64,000 nt of DNA from Nitratireductor sp. XY-223 (lineage in GTDB: Bacteria > Pseudomonadota > Alphaproteobacteria > Rhizobiales > Rhizobiaceae): contig NZ_SPNT01000008.1 of assembly GCF_004959855.1 (NCBI RefSeq), forward strand, positions 1 through 64,000, read 5' to 3'. Made by a program: the position numbers and the translations under genes. Below the pieces are notes generated by a model. It had not been told where the DNA came from, searched no databases, and was given only the letters and a program-made list of their open reading frames with translations. Shown one piece after another: positions 27,248-37,544 of this stretch; position 1 is the stretch's first letter; each line of letters starts with the position of its first letter.

Positions 27248-27718
27248 TCAGTCGCCGTCGAAATCATCGTCATCGTCGTCGTCGCGATTGGAATCGAAAT
27301 CGATCTTCGCCATGCGGATGTCGTTGAGCGCGCCTTCAAGCGCGCTGTGCGCGTCGGCGATCATGTCGGCCGTCTTGTCGAGCCGGGCGAGCAACACCTG
27401 GGGCAGGCCCGCCGTTGCTTCGGTGAGTGCCGCGATCTCGGCCTCGGCCGCCCGGACTTCGTCAAGCGCGCTCTCGGCCTCGTCGATGAATGCCGATTCG
27501 ATCCGTCCCGTCTCGCTCACTTCCTCGGCATGCGCCTTGGCCCGATCGACCAGCTTGAAGACGGACTGGCACTGGGTTTCGAAGGCGCCCATGCGGTGCA
27601 GGAACTGCGCCTCGTCAAGGCCGTTGTCCGGCATCCCGGTATCCGCCGATGGTGCCGCGCGGTGCATGTCGTGGACAGGATCGGAAGAAAAGATCGCCTG
27701 AAGCAGCTTTTTTAACAT
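27248..27718 (-). CDS. Hypothetical coiled-coil protein
   Basis: This acidic 156-residue protein has no signal peptide and is mostly predicted helix. The central part VFKLVDRAKAHAEEVSETGRI and ESALDEVRAAEAEIAALTE is heptad-like, and the C-terminus is a run of aspartates. No family is recognised. It lies alone between the LuxR-type gene and the divergent MAPEG gene. The Asp-rich tail may bind cations or a basic partner, but that is speculation. Confidence 0.65.
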   Translation of the reverse strand: MLKKLLQAIFSSDPVHDMHRAAPSADTGMPDNGLDEAQFLHRMGAFETQCQSVFKLVDRAKAHAEEVSETGRIESAFIDEAESALDEVRAAEAEIAALTEATAGLPQVLLARLDKTADMIADAHSALEGALNDIRMAKIDFDSNRDDDDDDDFDGD

Positions 27719-27933
27719 GCCGGACCTCCGCCTGTATTTCGGCAGCTGCGGCGCCGGTCCGCCGCCTGGTGCGGTATCGCCCTGGCTGGGGCCGCCGGAC
27801 GGTTGCCTGCGCCATGCAACCTTTTGCGTATCATTCTCATATGGTTCCTCGCCGCATTATCTCAAGTGACGCTGTTTCCTCGCGCGGCGAATGGCTCTAC
27901 CGTTCGCCGGAAGATTCGCAGCGGGGACCCACC

Positions 27934-28350
27934 ATGAGCAACACGGCGATATTCTGGCCGCTGATCGTCCAGACCGGCCTTATTTACGCGATCTATGTGA
28001 TCGCATCACGGCGGCGCCAGAGCGCCGTTCGGGCCGGAAAGGTGCGGGCGTCGGAATTCAAGGTTCCGATGATCGAACCGGAGCCGAGCGCGACGGCGAT
28101 CCGCAACCTGATCAACCAGTTCGAGCTGCCGTTCCTGTTCTATGTCGTTTGCGTGGTGCTCTACATGGTCAACGGCGTGAACTACCCGGTGCTGTTCCTC
28201 GCCTGGGTCTTCGTCGTGAGCCGCATCGCCCACGCCTATGTGCACATCACCAGCAACGACGTGCGCAAGCGCCGTCCGCTCTTCATCGTCGGCTACTTCG
28301 TCAACGCGATATTGTGGCTTTGGCTTGCCTGGGTGCTGCTGCGGGCGTGA
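27934..28350 (+). CDS. MAPEG-family membrane protein
   Basis: This 138-residue inner-membrane protein has about four hydrophobic helices: FWPLIVQTGLIYAIYVIASR, FELPFLFYVVCVVLYMV, NYPVLFLAWVFVVSRIAHAYVH and LFIVGYFVNAILWLWLAWVLL. The conserved QFELPFLFY and SRIAHAYVH segments are typical of bacterial MAPEG proteins, relatives of microsomal glutathione transferases. The enzymatic function in bacteria is mostly unknown. ATG 27934 begins MSNTAIFWPL. Confidence 0.9.
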   Translation: MSNTAIFWPLIVQTGLIYAIYVIASRRRQSAVRAGKVRASEFKVPMIEPEPSATAIRNLINQFELPFLFYVVCVVLYMVNGVNYPVLFLAWVFVVSRIAHAYVHITSNDVRKRRPLFIVGYFVNAILWLWLAWVLLRA

Positions 28351-28371
28351 TGACCGCGACGGCGGACGCCG

Positions 28372-28722
28372 TCAGTTCCTGTGCGCGGCGATCCAGTCGT
28401 CGATTGCGGCGACCGACTTCTTGATCAGGTCGCGCAGGCGGGCGAGGTCGGCTTCAGCCTGTTTTTCGACGGCCAGGACATTGTCATTGAGATGCCGGTC
28501 GGCGGCCTCCATCGCGGCCGCGAGGCTGTCATTCGCGGGAACGCCGCTCTTCAACTCTTTTGAGGCTGCGGCCATCGGCCCTGTGTGGCGGACGGCAAGG
28601 TCCCTCAGCCAGACGTCTTCGGGCGTGTATTCAAATTCGTCGAGGCGGGCGGCGAGCTCGTTGCGGCGCTGTGTCCAGTCGGCAATGTCCTTTTCGCTTG
28701 GCCGATTGTCTTGAACACTCAT
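28372..28722 (-). CDS. Small hypothetical helical protein
   Basis: The protein has 116 residues from ATG 28722, which follows GGAGCTTCAAG. It is charged and helical: SEKDIADWTQRRNELAARLDEFEYTPEDVWL, then SLAAAMEAADRHLNDNV and EADLARLRDLIKKSVAAIDDWIAAH. No signal peptide, membrane segment or known domain is visible. It is convergent with the MAPEG gene. No function is proposed. Confidence 0.65.
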   Translation of the reverse strand: MSVQDNRPSEKDIADWTQRRNELAARLDEFEYTPEDVWLRDLAVRHTGPMAAASKELKSGVPANDSLAAAMEAADRHLNDNVLAVEKQAEADLARLRDLIKKSVAAIDDWIAAHRN

Positions 28723-28981
28723 CTTGAAGCTCCTTGTTCTGGCGGCGGAAGTACCGCCGAAAATCCGATACCTGCGATATGGGTTGATTCTGCAACCCTT
28801 GCAACCATCCGGGACCGTGCGGCAGGGGTGCGCATTTTGCAAGGCTCAACTGTGTCGCAGGCATCGGCCCGGTGTCGGCCGAACAGCGCGGTGCAAGGCG
28901 CACTTTCGAGCCGTGCCGGCTTTCCTTTGCGCGCCGGCCGCGTTATGGCTCTGCCCCGTTGAATGAGACAGGACCCGAAAC

Positions 28982-30271
28982 ATGCGGCTTGGCGGTCGGA
29001 TGGCTGCGGCCATCGAGATACTTGGCGATATCGAACAGCGAAGGCGGCCCGTGTCGGACGCGCTGAAGGACTGGGGGCTGTCCCACCGCTTTGCCGGTTC
29101 CGGAGACCGCGCCGCCATCGGCAATCTGGTCTATGACGCGCTGCGGAAGAAGCTCTCGCACGCTTTTTTGATGGATGACGACAGTCCGCAGGCACTGGTT
29201 CACGCGGTGATTTTTCGCCAGTGGGGGATCGGCCCGGAGAAGCTGCGAGAACTGCTGTCCGGCGACCGCTTCGCACCGGAGCGGTTGCCCGGGAAGGCAG
29301 AAAAGGCCTTCGCTGGCCGCCGGCTGGACAAGGCACCGCCGCATGTACAGGCCGATATCCCGGAATGGATCCTCTTCGCCTTCGAAGAGAACTTCGCCGA
29401 CGAATGGATGGCGGAAGCGCAGGCGTTCTCGGAACGGCCGCCGCTTGATCTGCGTGTCAACACGCTGAAATCGACGGTGGACAAGACCTTGAAGTCGCTG
29501 TCACGCAGCGGCGCGGTTCGCACCGGCCTGGCGCGTAACGGCCTGCGCATCGCGCCGGGCGAGGGTCCGGCGCGGCTGCCCAATGTGACCGCCGAACCTG
29601 CCTATCAGAAGGGCTGGTTCGAGGTCCAGGACGAGGGCAGCCAGGTCGTTTCCGACCTGATATTCGCCGGAAGCGGCGAACAGGTGCTCGACTATTGCGC
29701 GGGTGGCGGCGGCAAGACGCTGGCGCTGTCGGCAGCGATGGAAAACAGCGGCCAGATCCACGCCTACGATATCGACAAGCAGAGGCTGGCGCCGATTTTC
29801 GAGCGGCTCAAGCGCGCCGGCACGCGCAACGTGCAGGTCCACGAAGCCGGTGCCGATCTGAGCGCGCTGGCGGACCGCATGGACCGGGTGGTCATCGACG
29901 CGCCCTGCACCGGCACCGGAACCTGGCGCCGCCGGCCGGACACAAAGTGGAAACTGACGCAGAAGAACCTCGAGGAACGGCTCGATCAGCAGCAGGCGGT
30001 GCTCGCATCGGCCGCGCCGTTCGTTCGGCCCGGCGGGTTCCTGATCTACATCACCTGCTCGGTGCTGCCGCAGGAAAACGAGGCGCAGGTCTACGGCTTT
30101 TGCGAGGACCACGGCGCCTTCGAGCCGGTTTCGGCCGGCGAGGTCTGGCAGGACCTGTTCGGCGAGAACAGGCTGCAGCCCTGGTCGGCCGACATGAAGA
30201 CGGTCACGCTGACTCCGGCCGCCACAAAAACGGACGGATTCTTCTTTTCCGTGATGCAAAAGCGCCAGTAA
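28982..30271 (+). CDS. RsmB-like rRNA (cytosine-C5)-methyltransferase
   Basis: This 429-residue SAM-dependent RNA m5C methyltransferase of the RsmB/NSUN class has an N-terminal NusB-like helical region at about residues 1-150. PLDLRVNTLKS and the SAM site VLDYCAGGGGKTLALSA follow. AYDIDKQRL binds the cofactor ribose. The two catalytic segments are VIDAPCTGTGTWRRRPD and IYITCSVLPQENE, each with a conserved cysteine. It probably modifies 16S rRNA at or near C967. It is followed closely by a thioesterase and an MTA/SAH nucleosidase-like gene, so it may lead an operon with guaA. Confidence 0.9.
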   Translation: MRLGGRMAAAIEILGDIEQRRRPVSDALKDWGLSHRFAGSGDRAAIGNLVYDALRKKLSHAFLMDDDSPQALVHAVIFRQWGIGPEKLRELLSGDRFAPERLPGKAEKAFAGRRLDKAPPHVQADIPEWILFAFEENFADEWMAEAQAFSERPPLDLRVNTLKSTVDKTLKSLSRSGAVRTGLARNGLRIAPGEGPARLPNVTAEPAYQKGWFEVQDEGSQVVSDLIFAGSGEQVLDYCAGGGGKTLALSAAMENSGQIHAYDIDKQRLAPIFERLKRAGTRNVQVHEAGADLSALADRMDRVVIDAPCTGTGTWRRRPDTKWKLTQKNLEERLDQQQAVLASAAPFVRPGGFLIYITCSVLPQENEAQVYGFCEDHGAFEPVSAGEVWQDLFGENRLQPWSADMKTVTLTPAATKTDGFFFSVMQKRQ

Positions 30272-30283
30272 GAGGAGACGGAA

Positions 30284-30742
30284 TTGCCCGACTTTCAACC
30301 GAGAAACCCGGATTACGAGGCCCGCTGCCAAAACAGCTTCGAGCGCCAGAAGGCGATGGAGACGCTGGGCATGAAGCTTGTGAGCGTCGGCCCCGGCCGG
30401 GTCGAGATGGAAATGCCTTTCCATCGCGATTTCACCCAGCAGCACGGCTTCATGCATGCCGGCATCATTTCGACGGCGCTGGATTCGGCCTGCGGCTATG
30501 CGGCCTTCTCGTTGATGGCGGCCGATGCGGCGGTGCTGACCATCGAATTCAAGATCAACCTGTTGTCGCCGGCAAAGGGCGAACGCTTCGTCTTCCGGGC
30601 CGAGGTCACCAAGCCCGGCAGCACCATCACCGTGGCGGGCGGGCGGGCCTTCGCGGTCCGCGAGGACGGCACGGAAAAACTGGTAGCGACGATGACCGGC
30701 ACGATGATGGCGGTGGTCGGCCGCGAGGGGATCGAGGGATGA
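30284..30742 (+). CDS. PaaI-family hotdog thioesterase
   Basis: The protein has 152 residues from TTG 30284, which has GAGGAG just upstream. It carries the hotdog-fold PaaI pattern: GRVEMEMPFHRDFTQQHGFMHAGIISTALDSACGYAA, where HGFMHAG is the conserved segment, then LTIEFKINLLSPAKGE and AEVTKPGSTITVAGGRAF. Such enzymes hydrolyse acyl- or aryl-CoA thioesters. Its stop overlaps the next gene by 4 bp (ATGA). The substrate is unknown. Confidence 0.88.
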   Translation: MPDFQPRNPDYEARCQNSFERQKAMETLGMKLVSVGPGRVEMEMPFHRDFTQQHGFMHAGIISTALDSACGYAAFSLMAADAAVLTIEFKINLLSPAKGERFVFRAEVTKPGSTITVAGGRAFAVREDGTEKLVATMTGTMMAVVGREGIEG

Positions 30743-31377
30743 AGGACAGGATAAAGACCGTAGCCGGACGCCGGCTGTTTTATGTCATGGCTGCCGAACA
30801 GGAATACGGGCCGGCGCTCAAGGAGCGTTTCGAGCCCCTGATCACCGGTGTCGGCCCGGTCGAGGCGGCCATCAAGGTGACAGCGGCCCTGTGCGGGCTG
30901 GAGGCGGCCGGAATGCGCCCCGACCTCGTGGTGTCCCTCGGCTCGGCGGGCTCCGCGGAGCTGGAGCAGACCGGTGTCTACCAGGTGTCGTCCGTTTCCT
31001 ATCGCGACATGGACGCGAGCGCCCTCGGTTTTGAAAAGGGCGCGACGCCCTTTCTGGACCTGCCGGTGACGGTGGAGATGCCGATCAATGTGCCGGATAT
31101 CCGGGCCGCCGCCCTTTCGACCGGTGCCAACATCGTATCCGGCGATGCCTACCGGGGCATCGACGCGCATATGGTGGACATGGAAACCTTCGCGATCTTG
31201 CGGGCCTGCCACCATTTCGACATCCCTCTGATCGGCCTGCGCGGCATTTCCGACGGCAAGGAGGAACTCAAGCATGTCGATGACTGGACAGAGTATCTGC
31301 ACGTGATCGACGGGAGGCTGGCGGATGCGATCGATCAGGTCGAAAGCGCCATCGAAAACGGCCGGATTGCCGTCTGA
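30739..31377 (+). CDS. 5'-methylthioadenosine/S-adenosylhomocysteine nucleosidase-like protein
   Basis: This 212-residue protein belongs to the phosphorylase/nucleosidase fold. MAAEQEYGPALKERF, ITGVGPVEAAIKVTAAL, VVSLGSAGSAELEQTGVY and the ribose/base site VDMETFAILRACHHFDIPLIGLRGISDG are visible. The family cleaves adenine from MTA or SAH. It is shorter than the usual 230 or so residues and somewhat diverged, so another nucleoside could be the substrate. It overlaps the thioesterase gene and precedes guaA by 48 bp, which fits a purine-salvage context. Confidence 0.8.
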   Translation: MKDRIKTVAGRRLFYVMAAEQEYGPALKERFEPLITGVGPVEAAIKVTAALCGLEAAGMRPDLVVSLGSAGSAELEQTGVYQVSSVSYRDMDASALGFEKGATPFLDLPVTVEMPINVPDIRAAALSTGANIVSGDAYRGIDAHMVDMETFAILRACHHFDIPLIGLRGISDGKEELKHVDDWTEYLHVIDGRLADAIDQVESAIENGRIAV

Positions 31378-31425
31378 TCCGGCCGCGGCCTTGCGCTCGT
31401 GCCAACGAATCACTAAAGCCTTGCC

Positions 31426-32979
<1,554 letters not shown>

Positions 32980-32988
<9 letters not shown>

Positions 32989-33131
32989 GGAGCGTTTGAA
33001 GCGCACAGCGCTTCAACGATGAGGTCCAGTGGACCTTTTCGAGCGACGAACGCCCTGAGAGCTGTGCTCGAAGGGCTAGCGCGTGGATTCGTGTTGATGG
33101 CGGTTGACCAGTATTCCCGCAAGCGATTGAT
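32980..33131. repeat. Left direct repeat at the guaA 3' end (attL candidate)
   Basis: This 152-bp segment matches 59744-59895 in the same orientation with about 13 substitutions and no gap. It begins in the last guaA codons. In the right copy the bases before it still spell Ile-Glu-Trp-Glu-stop with synonymous codons. It spans the guaA terminator hairpins. I read it as one end of an island integrated at guaA. A dispersed intergenic repeat is the main alternative. Confidence 0.7.
32996..33039 (+). terminator. Tandem hairpins after guaA
   Basis: TTGAAGCGC (32996-33004) and GCGCTTCAA (33008-33016) form a 9-bp stem with a 3-nt loop. AGGTCC (33022-33027) and GGACCT (33031-33036) form a second stem followed by T residues. 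Both are conserved in the right repeat copy. They probably end guaA transcription. Confidence 0.6.
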
Positions 33132-33198
33132 ATCAGAAAATTTTTCATCATCATCCAATGTCCGCCATGCGCGGATATCGTGGTGAAGCGAGAATTAT

Positions 33199-33216
33199 TG
33201 ACGGTATATTTGACGG
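33199..33216. other. Left arm-type motif of the island
   Basis: TGACGGTATATTTGACGG contains a repeated TGACGG unit. The same motif with one change lies near the right end of the island. I recall TGACGGTAT repeats beside tyrosine integrase genes, so these may be integrase arm sites. The role is inferred from symmetry. Confidence 0.5.
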
Positions 33217-33265
33217 ACCGGTGCCGCGATTTCCGCGCAGGCGGCGCAAACGCAAAGTTTGTCCG

Positions 33266-34102
33266 TCAGCTACGGCCGCCAAGTTCCGCTGCTGCCTCAA
33301 GGAGAGTTACTCCGTAGCTTCCATGAAGCACTTGCGGTGAAACCAGAAAAGACGGGCCGCCGATATTCAGACCGTAGATCGAGGTGCCATCCAATGAGCG
33401 CACCGGAGCAGCAATCGAGTTGATCTCGGCTTTCCAAGCACCGAAACTGGTGCAGTATCCATAAGTCGTGTAGTCCCGCAACGCCTCTTCTATGCTTTGC
33501 TCCATCCGGTGTTTCTGTTCAGGAAATTCCGCTATCCCTTCACGCAGGATCTTCTGCCGGTTTTCTTCGGATTCACCGACAAGTATGGCTCTTCCGATGC
33601 CGGAATAAAACAGCGGCAGGCGAGAACCCACCGCCATCGTCAAGGATACAGCCTGGCGCGATCGGCTCGTCGCCAGGTATACCGCACGATTACCGCTGCG
33701 CTCGGCCAGCGCCACCGTGATGTAAGGATTTGGCCCGCCACAGATACGGTCCATAGTCTCGCTGCTTCGCTCGATTACATTCACAGCGGCAAGGGCGCCA
33801 AAGCCGATTTCCAACACCTTTGCTGCAAGACGGTATTCGCCGCTGGCATCGTCGCGATGAAGATGTCCGGTTTTGGTCAGTGTATAGGTCAGGCGCGACA
33901 CGGTGGGACGCGCAAGACCGGTTCGGTTCGAAATCTCCAGATTGGAAAGGTATCGGTCGTCGCCGGTAAAACACCCCAAAACCGAAAGACCTCTCGACAA
34001 GGACGTCACGAACTGGCGGTCAGCCTGGTCATCCCCATCCCTTTGTTCAGTGATGTCTTCCACAACGCGACCTTTCCAATCCGGTTTAGCCTGAGCGGGC
34101 AT
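33266..34102 (-). CDS. IclR-family transcriptional regulator
   Basis: This 278-residue regulator has an N-terminal winged helix at about residues 30-95: SLSRGLSVLGCFTGDDRYLSNLEISNRTGLARPTVSRLTYTLTKTGHL. The effector domain follows (VALAERSGNRAVYLATSRSRQAVSLTMAVGSRLPLFYSGIGRA, then NSIAAPVRSLDGTSIYGLNIGGPSF). IclR proteins usually control catabolic operons and bind a pathway acid. It is divergent from the first acyl-CoA dehydrogenase operon, with a shared 350-bp region that holds a perfect palindrome, and is a good candidate for a regulator of the island. Confidence 0.93.
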   Translation of the reverse strand: MPAQAKPDWKGRVVEDITEQRDGDDQADRQFVTSLSRGLSVLGCFTGDDRYLSNLEISNRTGLARPTVSRLTYTLTKTGHLHRDDASGEYRLAAKVLEIGFGALAAVNVIERSSETMDRICGGPNPYITVALAERSGNRAVYLATSRSRQAVSLTMAVGSRLPLFYSGIGRAILVGESEENRQKILREGIAEFPEQKHRMEQSIEEALRDYTTYGYCTSFGAWKAEINSIAAPVRSLDGTSIYGLNIGGPSFLVSPQVLHGSYGVTLLEAAAELGGRS

Positions 34103-34453
34103 CGCGCCCGTGTAGCGAAAAAACTGTACCCCGTTTGCGATGCAAACACCAGTTCCACGTTTTGAAGGCTGTTCAATAACACAAGCGCCAAATTCCTTCC
34201 GATGCGGAAGGGATTGGAGGCTTTGCGCTTAGCAGTTGACTTTCGATCAGTGAATGTTTACAGATTTCGTATAGCAGTCATTAAATTCGCATTGCGAAAT
34301 CACGCGATGGATAAATGATCGCGTTCTGTGGAGAGCGAAGTGTGCCTTTCGAAGCCGAGCGGAATGCCGTCGGTGTAAAGCCCAGAAATGTCTCCAACGA
34401 AGAACGCGCCGGCACTGGCGCGCGTTTTGCCGATGTGAACATGGAGACAGCGA
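34103..34453. promoter_or_regulatory. Divergent regulatory region, iclR-type gene / dehydrogenase operon
   Basis: No gene is supported. The region holds CAGATTTCGTATAGCAGTC (34261-34279), which recurs with two changes at 58282-58300 upstream of a crotonase gene. It also holds the palindrome TTCGCA-T-TGCGAA (34286-34298). Both are candidate binding sites for the adjacent IclR protein or its paralogue. Confidence 0.6.
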
Positions 34454-35638
34454 ATGGATCTTGAATTCACCGAAGACGAAAACCGGTTTCGCAATGAGGT
34501 GCGAACGTTCCTCAAGCAGAAGTTGCCGAGCAGCATTTCCAAAAAGGTCAGATGCGGCATCGAACTCGACCGCGAGGATTATCTGCGCTGGGGCGCAATT
34601 TTGAACGCCCGGGGCTGGCTTGCAACGACCTGGCCCAAGGAATATGGGGGCCCCGGCTGGACGGCAGTCGAGCGTCATATCTTTACCGAGGAATGTGCCG
34701 TGAACGCTGCGCCGCGCATGCCGGCGTTCGGGTTGACTATGCTCGGCCCGACCATCATCAAATTTGGAAGCGAAACGCAAAAGCAGGAAATCCTTCCCCG
34801 GATCCTCGATGGCACGGATTGGTGGTGTCAGGGCTTTTCAGAACCGGGCGCGGGCTCGGACCTGGCCAGTCTGAAGACAAGGGCGGTCAGGGACGGCGAC
34901 CACTATGTCGTCAATGGCCAGAAAACCTGGACAACGCTGGGCCAGCACGCCAACAGGATATTCTGCCTGGTGCGCACGGCGACCGAAGGCAAACCGCAGG
35001 GCGGCATCAGCTTCATTCTGGTTGATCTGGACACGCCCGGTGTGGACATGCGGCCAATTCGGTTGATCGACGGGAGTTGCGAGGTCAACGAGGTCTTTTT
35101 CACCGACGCCCGCGTGCCGGCGGAAAACCTCGTCGGAGAGGAAAACCAAGGCTGGAGCATCGCGAAATACCTGCTGACGCATGAGCGGACAAATATCGCC
35201 GGTGTCGGATTTTCGATGCTGGATCTGGAACGCTATCGCAATCTGGCCGCCACGACCTGGCGGGACGGCCGCCGGATTGCAGACCATCCGGTGTTTGCCG
35301 CCCGTGTCGCAGAAATCGAGACCGATCTCGAAGCGCTGCGCATCACCAATCTGAGGATGCTTGCGGATGCCCGCGACGGCGCGGCGACCGGCGTGGGAAG
35401 CTCGCTTTTGAAACTGAAAGGCACCCAGGTGCGTCAGGCACTGCAGGATCTTTACCGTTCGGCGCTGGGACCGCATGCCGCGCCGGTCGCCGATGAACTG
35501 TCGGAAAACGAACTGGCACTGCCGGTTGAAGCCGCCCGCGCGGCGCCGGTCTATTTCCAGCACCGCAAGCTTTCGATCTTCGGCGGCTCCAATGAAATCC
35601 AGCGCAACATTGTTGCCAAAGAGCTTTTATGGGAGTGA
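34454..35638 (+). CDS. Acyl-CoA dehydrogenase, larger subunit of a probable heteromer
   Basis: This 394-residue flavoenzyme of the acyl-CoA dehydrogenase family opens with MDLEFTEDENRFRNEVRTFL. The flavin/substrate loop is WWCQGFSEPGAGSDLASLKTRA and the FAD region is VNGQKTWTT. The C-terminus SIFGGSNEIQRNIVAKELL lacks the usual preceding GGxGxxxE segment. The downstream gene (35643-36740) encodes a shorter partner that does carry a GGIGMTWE segment, and the genes are 4 bp apart. This split pattern matches the heterotetrameric dehydrogenases known from steroid degradation. It should desaturate a CoA thioester with a bulky or branched acyl part. Confidence 0.88.
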   Translation: MDLEFTEDENRFRNEVRTFLKQKLPSSISKKVRCGIELDREDYLRWGAILNARGWLATTWPKEYGGPGWTAVERHIFTEECAVNAAPRMPAFGLTMLGPTIIKFGSETQKQEILPRILDGTDWWCQGFSEPGAGSDLASLKTRAVRDGDHYVVNGQKTWTTLGQHANRIFCLVRTATEGKPQGGISFILVDLDTPGVDMRPIRLIDGSCEVNEVFFTDARVPAENLVGEENQGWSIAKYLLTHERTNIAGVGFSMLDLERYRNLAATTWRDGRRIADHPVFAARVAEIETDLEALRITNLRMLADARDGAATGVGSSLLKLKGTQVRQALQDLYRSALGPHAAPVADELSENELALPVEAARAAPVYFQHRKLSIFGGSNEIQRNIVAKELLWE

Positions 35639-35642
35639 ACCG

Positions 35643-36740
35643 ATGGACTTCAGACTTTCCGAGGATCACCAACTGCTGTCCAACTCACTGCGCCGCTTTC
35701 TCGCAGACAACTACGATATCGAAGCACGCAATACCCGTGCGTTTGAAGCGCCGTATCACATGAAAGAGATCTGGTCCGGCCTGGCTGAGCTCGGCGTGCT
35801 CGGAGCGTTTGTCAGCGAAGAACGGGGCGGTTTCGGCGGTAGCGCCCCAGATGTCGCGGTGATTTTCGAGGAGCTCGGCCGCAGCCTTTGCACCGAACCG
35901 GTTTTGGGCACATTGATGGGTTTGCGCTTGCTGGCGGCGTTTGGGCGCGAACAGGAGGTCCGGTCTCTCATCGCCGGAGAAACCCGCACGGCCCTGGCAG
36001 TCTACGAGCCGAATTCTGCGTGTGACATTTCCTTCATGGAAGCCGTTGCCCGCCAGGACGGCGATGCCTGGCGTCTTTCAGGCCGCAAATCGGCCGTCTA
36101 CGGCGCGCCGGGTGCCGGGCCAATCCTCGTCGCGGCCAAAACGGATGCGGGCATCGGATTGTTTCTGATCGAGAAACCGGACCTGATCGCCGCAGCGATG
36201 ACAGACGGTGGAGGTGTCGCCGACATTGTTCTGGAAGATGTCGTCGCCGAATGTATCTCGACCGATGCCGGTGCGGAACTGGAGGACGCGCTTGATCTGG
36301 GGCGGATTGCCCTTTGCGCCGAAGCCGTGGGCGGCATGACCATGCTGCTGGAAATGACCGTTGACTATCTGAAGCAACGCAAACAGTTCGGCCAATCCCT
36401 CGCCACCTTTCAAGCGCTGCAGCACCGAGTTGTGGATATGCAGTTGGAACTCGAACAGTGTCGCTCGATCGTTATCGCAGCCGTCGCAGGCCATGGCGGC
36501 GCCGATCAGTCTCGGACGGCCTCGATGGCCAAAAACCTGATCGGGCGTGCGGGACTGGCGATTGCCGAAGAAGCCATCCAACTGCACGGCGGCATCGGCA
36601 TGACCTGGGAACTCCCGGCGGCGCATTACGCAAAACGTCTTGTCATGATCGATCACCAGCTCGGAGACCGAAATGATCACGCATTGCGCTTGATGGCGAT
36701 AGACAAACAACAGGCAGAATTTCGAGCGCGGCACCAATAG
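35643..36740 (+). CDS. Acyl-CoA dehydrogenase, smaller subunit of a probable heteromer
   Basis: The protein has 365 residues from ATG 35643, 4 bp after the first dehydrogenase gene. The family segments are MDFRLSEDHQLLSNSLRRFL, LGVLGAFVSEERGGFGG and the C-terminal LHGGIGMTWELPAAHYAKRLVMIDHQLGD. The middle domain is diverged: the usual EP.aGSD loop reads YEPNSACDIS. That fits a non-identical subunit working with the upstream protein. Electrons would go to the ETF encoded next (36786-38479). Confidence 0.87.
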   Translation: MDFRLSEDHQLLSNSLRRFLADNYDIEARNTRAFEAPYHMKEIWSGLAELGVLGAFVSEERGGFGGSAPDVAVIFEELGRSLCTEPVLGTLMGLRLLAAFGREQEVRSLIAGETRTALAVYEPNSACDISFMEAVARQDGDAWRLSGRKSAVYGAPGAGPILVAAKTDAGIGLFLIEKPDLIAAAMTDGGGVADIVLEDVVAECISTDAGAELEDALDLGRIALCAEAVGGMTMLLEMTVDYLKQRKQFGQSLATFQALQHRVVDMQLELEQCRSIVIAAVAGHGGADQSRTASMAKNLIGRAGLAIAEEAIQLHGGIGMTWELPAAHYAKRLVMIDHQLGDRNDHALRLMAIDKQQAEFRARHQ

Positions 36741-36785
36741 CGGCGGATAATCAAAGACCATCCAAACATTGGAGCAAAAGCGGAA

Positions 36786-37544
36786 ATGAAGATACTCGTA
36801 CCTGTCAAGCGTGTGGTTGACTATAACGTCAAGGTTCGTGTGAAGGCGAACGGCAGCGGTGTCGATCTGGCCAATGTGAAGATGTCGATGAACCCGTTCG
36901 ACGAGATTGCGGTGGAAGAGGCGATCCGTCTGAAGGAGGCGGGCAAAGCGACAGAGATCATCGCCGTTTCCATCGGCGTGAAGCAGGCACAGGAGACGCT
37001 CAGGACCGCGCTCGCAATGGGCGCTGACCGGGCCACTCTGGTGGTCGCGGCCGAGGATGTGCACGCAGATATCGAACCGCTGGCGGTGGCCAAAATCCTC
37101 AAAGCGGTCGTGGACGACGTCCAGCCCGGCCTGGTGCTCTGCGGCAAGCAGGCGATCGACAACGACATGAACGCCACCGGCCAGATGCTCAGCGCTCTGC
37201 TGGGCTGGTCGCAGGCGACCTTCGCCTCCGAAATCGATATCGAAGGCGACAGCGCCAGGGTCACCCGCGAAGTCGATGGCGGGTTGCAGACCATTTCGGT
37301 CAGGATGCCGGCCGTTGTGACAGTGGACCTGCGCCTCAACGAGCCGCGCTACGCGAGCCTGCCCAACATCATGAAGGCCAAGAAGAAGCCGCTGGACGAG
37401 AAAACCGCCGCCGATTACGGCGTGGACGTCACCCCGCGGTTGCAGGTTGTCAAGACCAGAGAACCCGAGGCCCGCAAGGCCGGGGAAATCGTCGGCTCTG
37501 TGGACGAGCTGGTGGCGAAACTCAAAGAAGCGGGGGCTGTGTGA
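36786..37544 (+). CDS. etfB: Electron transfer flavoprotein, beta subunit
   Basis: This 252-residue ETF beta subunit begins [20 protein letters not shown] and shows [19 protein letters not shown], the AMP-binding segment [18 protein letters not shown] and the dehydrogenase-recognition region [17 protein letters not shown]. It receives electrons from acyl-CoA dehydrogenases. It lies between the first dehydrogenase pair and etfA, so the island brings a dedicated ETF and does not rely only on the chromosomal one. Confidence 0.96.
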   Translation: MKILVPVKRVVDYNVKVRVKANGSGVDLANVKMSMNPFDEIAVEEAIRLKEAGKATEIIAVSIGVKQAQETLRTALAMGADRATLVVAAEDVHADIEPLAVAKILKAVVDDVQPGLVLCGKQAIDNDMNATGQMLSALLGWSQATFASEIDIEGDSARVTREVDGGLQTISVRMPAVVTVDLRLNEPRYASLPNIMKAKKKPLDEKTAADYGVDVTPRLQVVKTREPEARKAGEIVGSVDELVAKLKEAGAV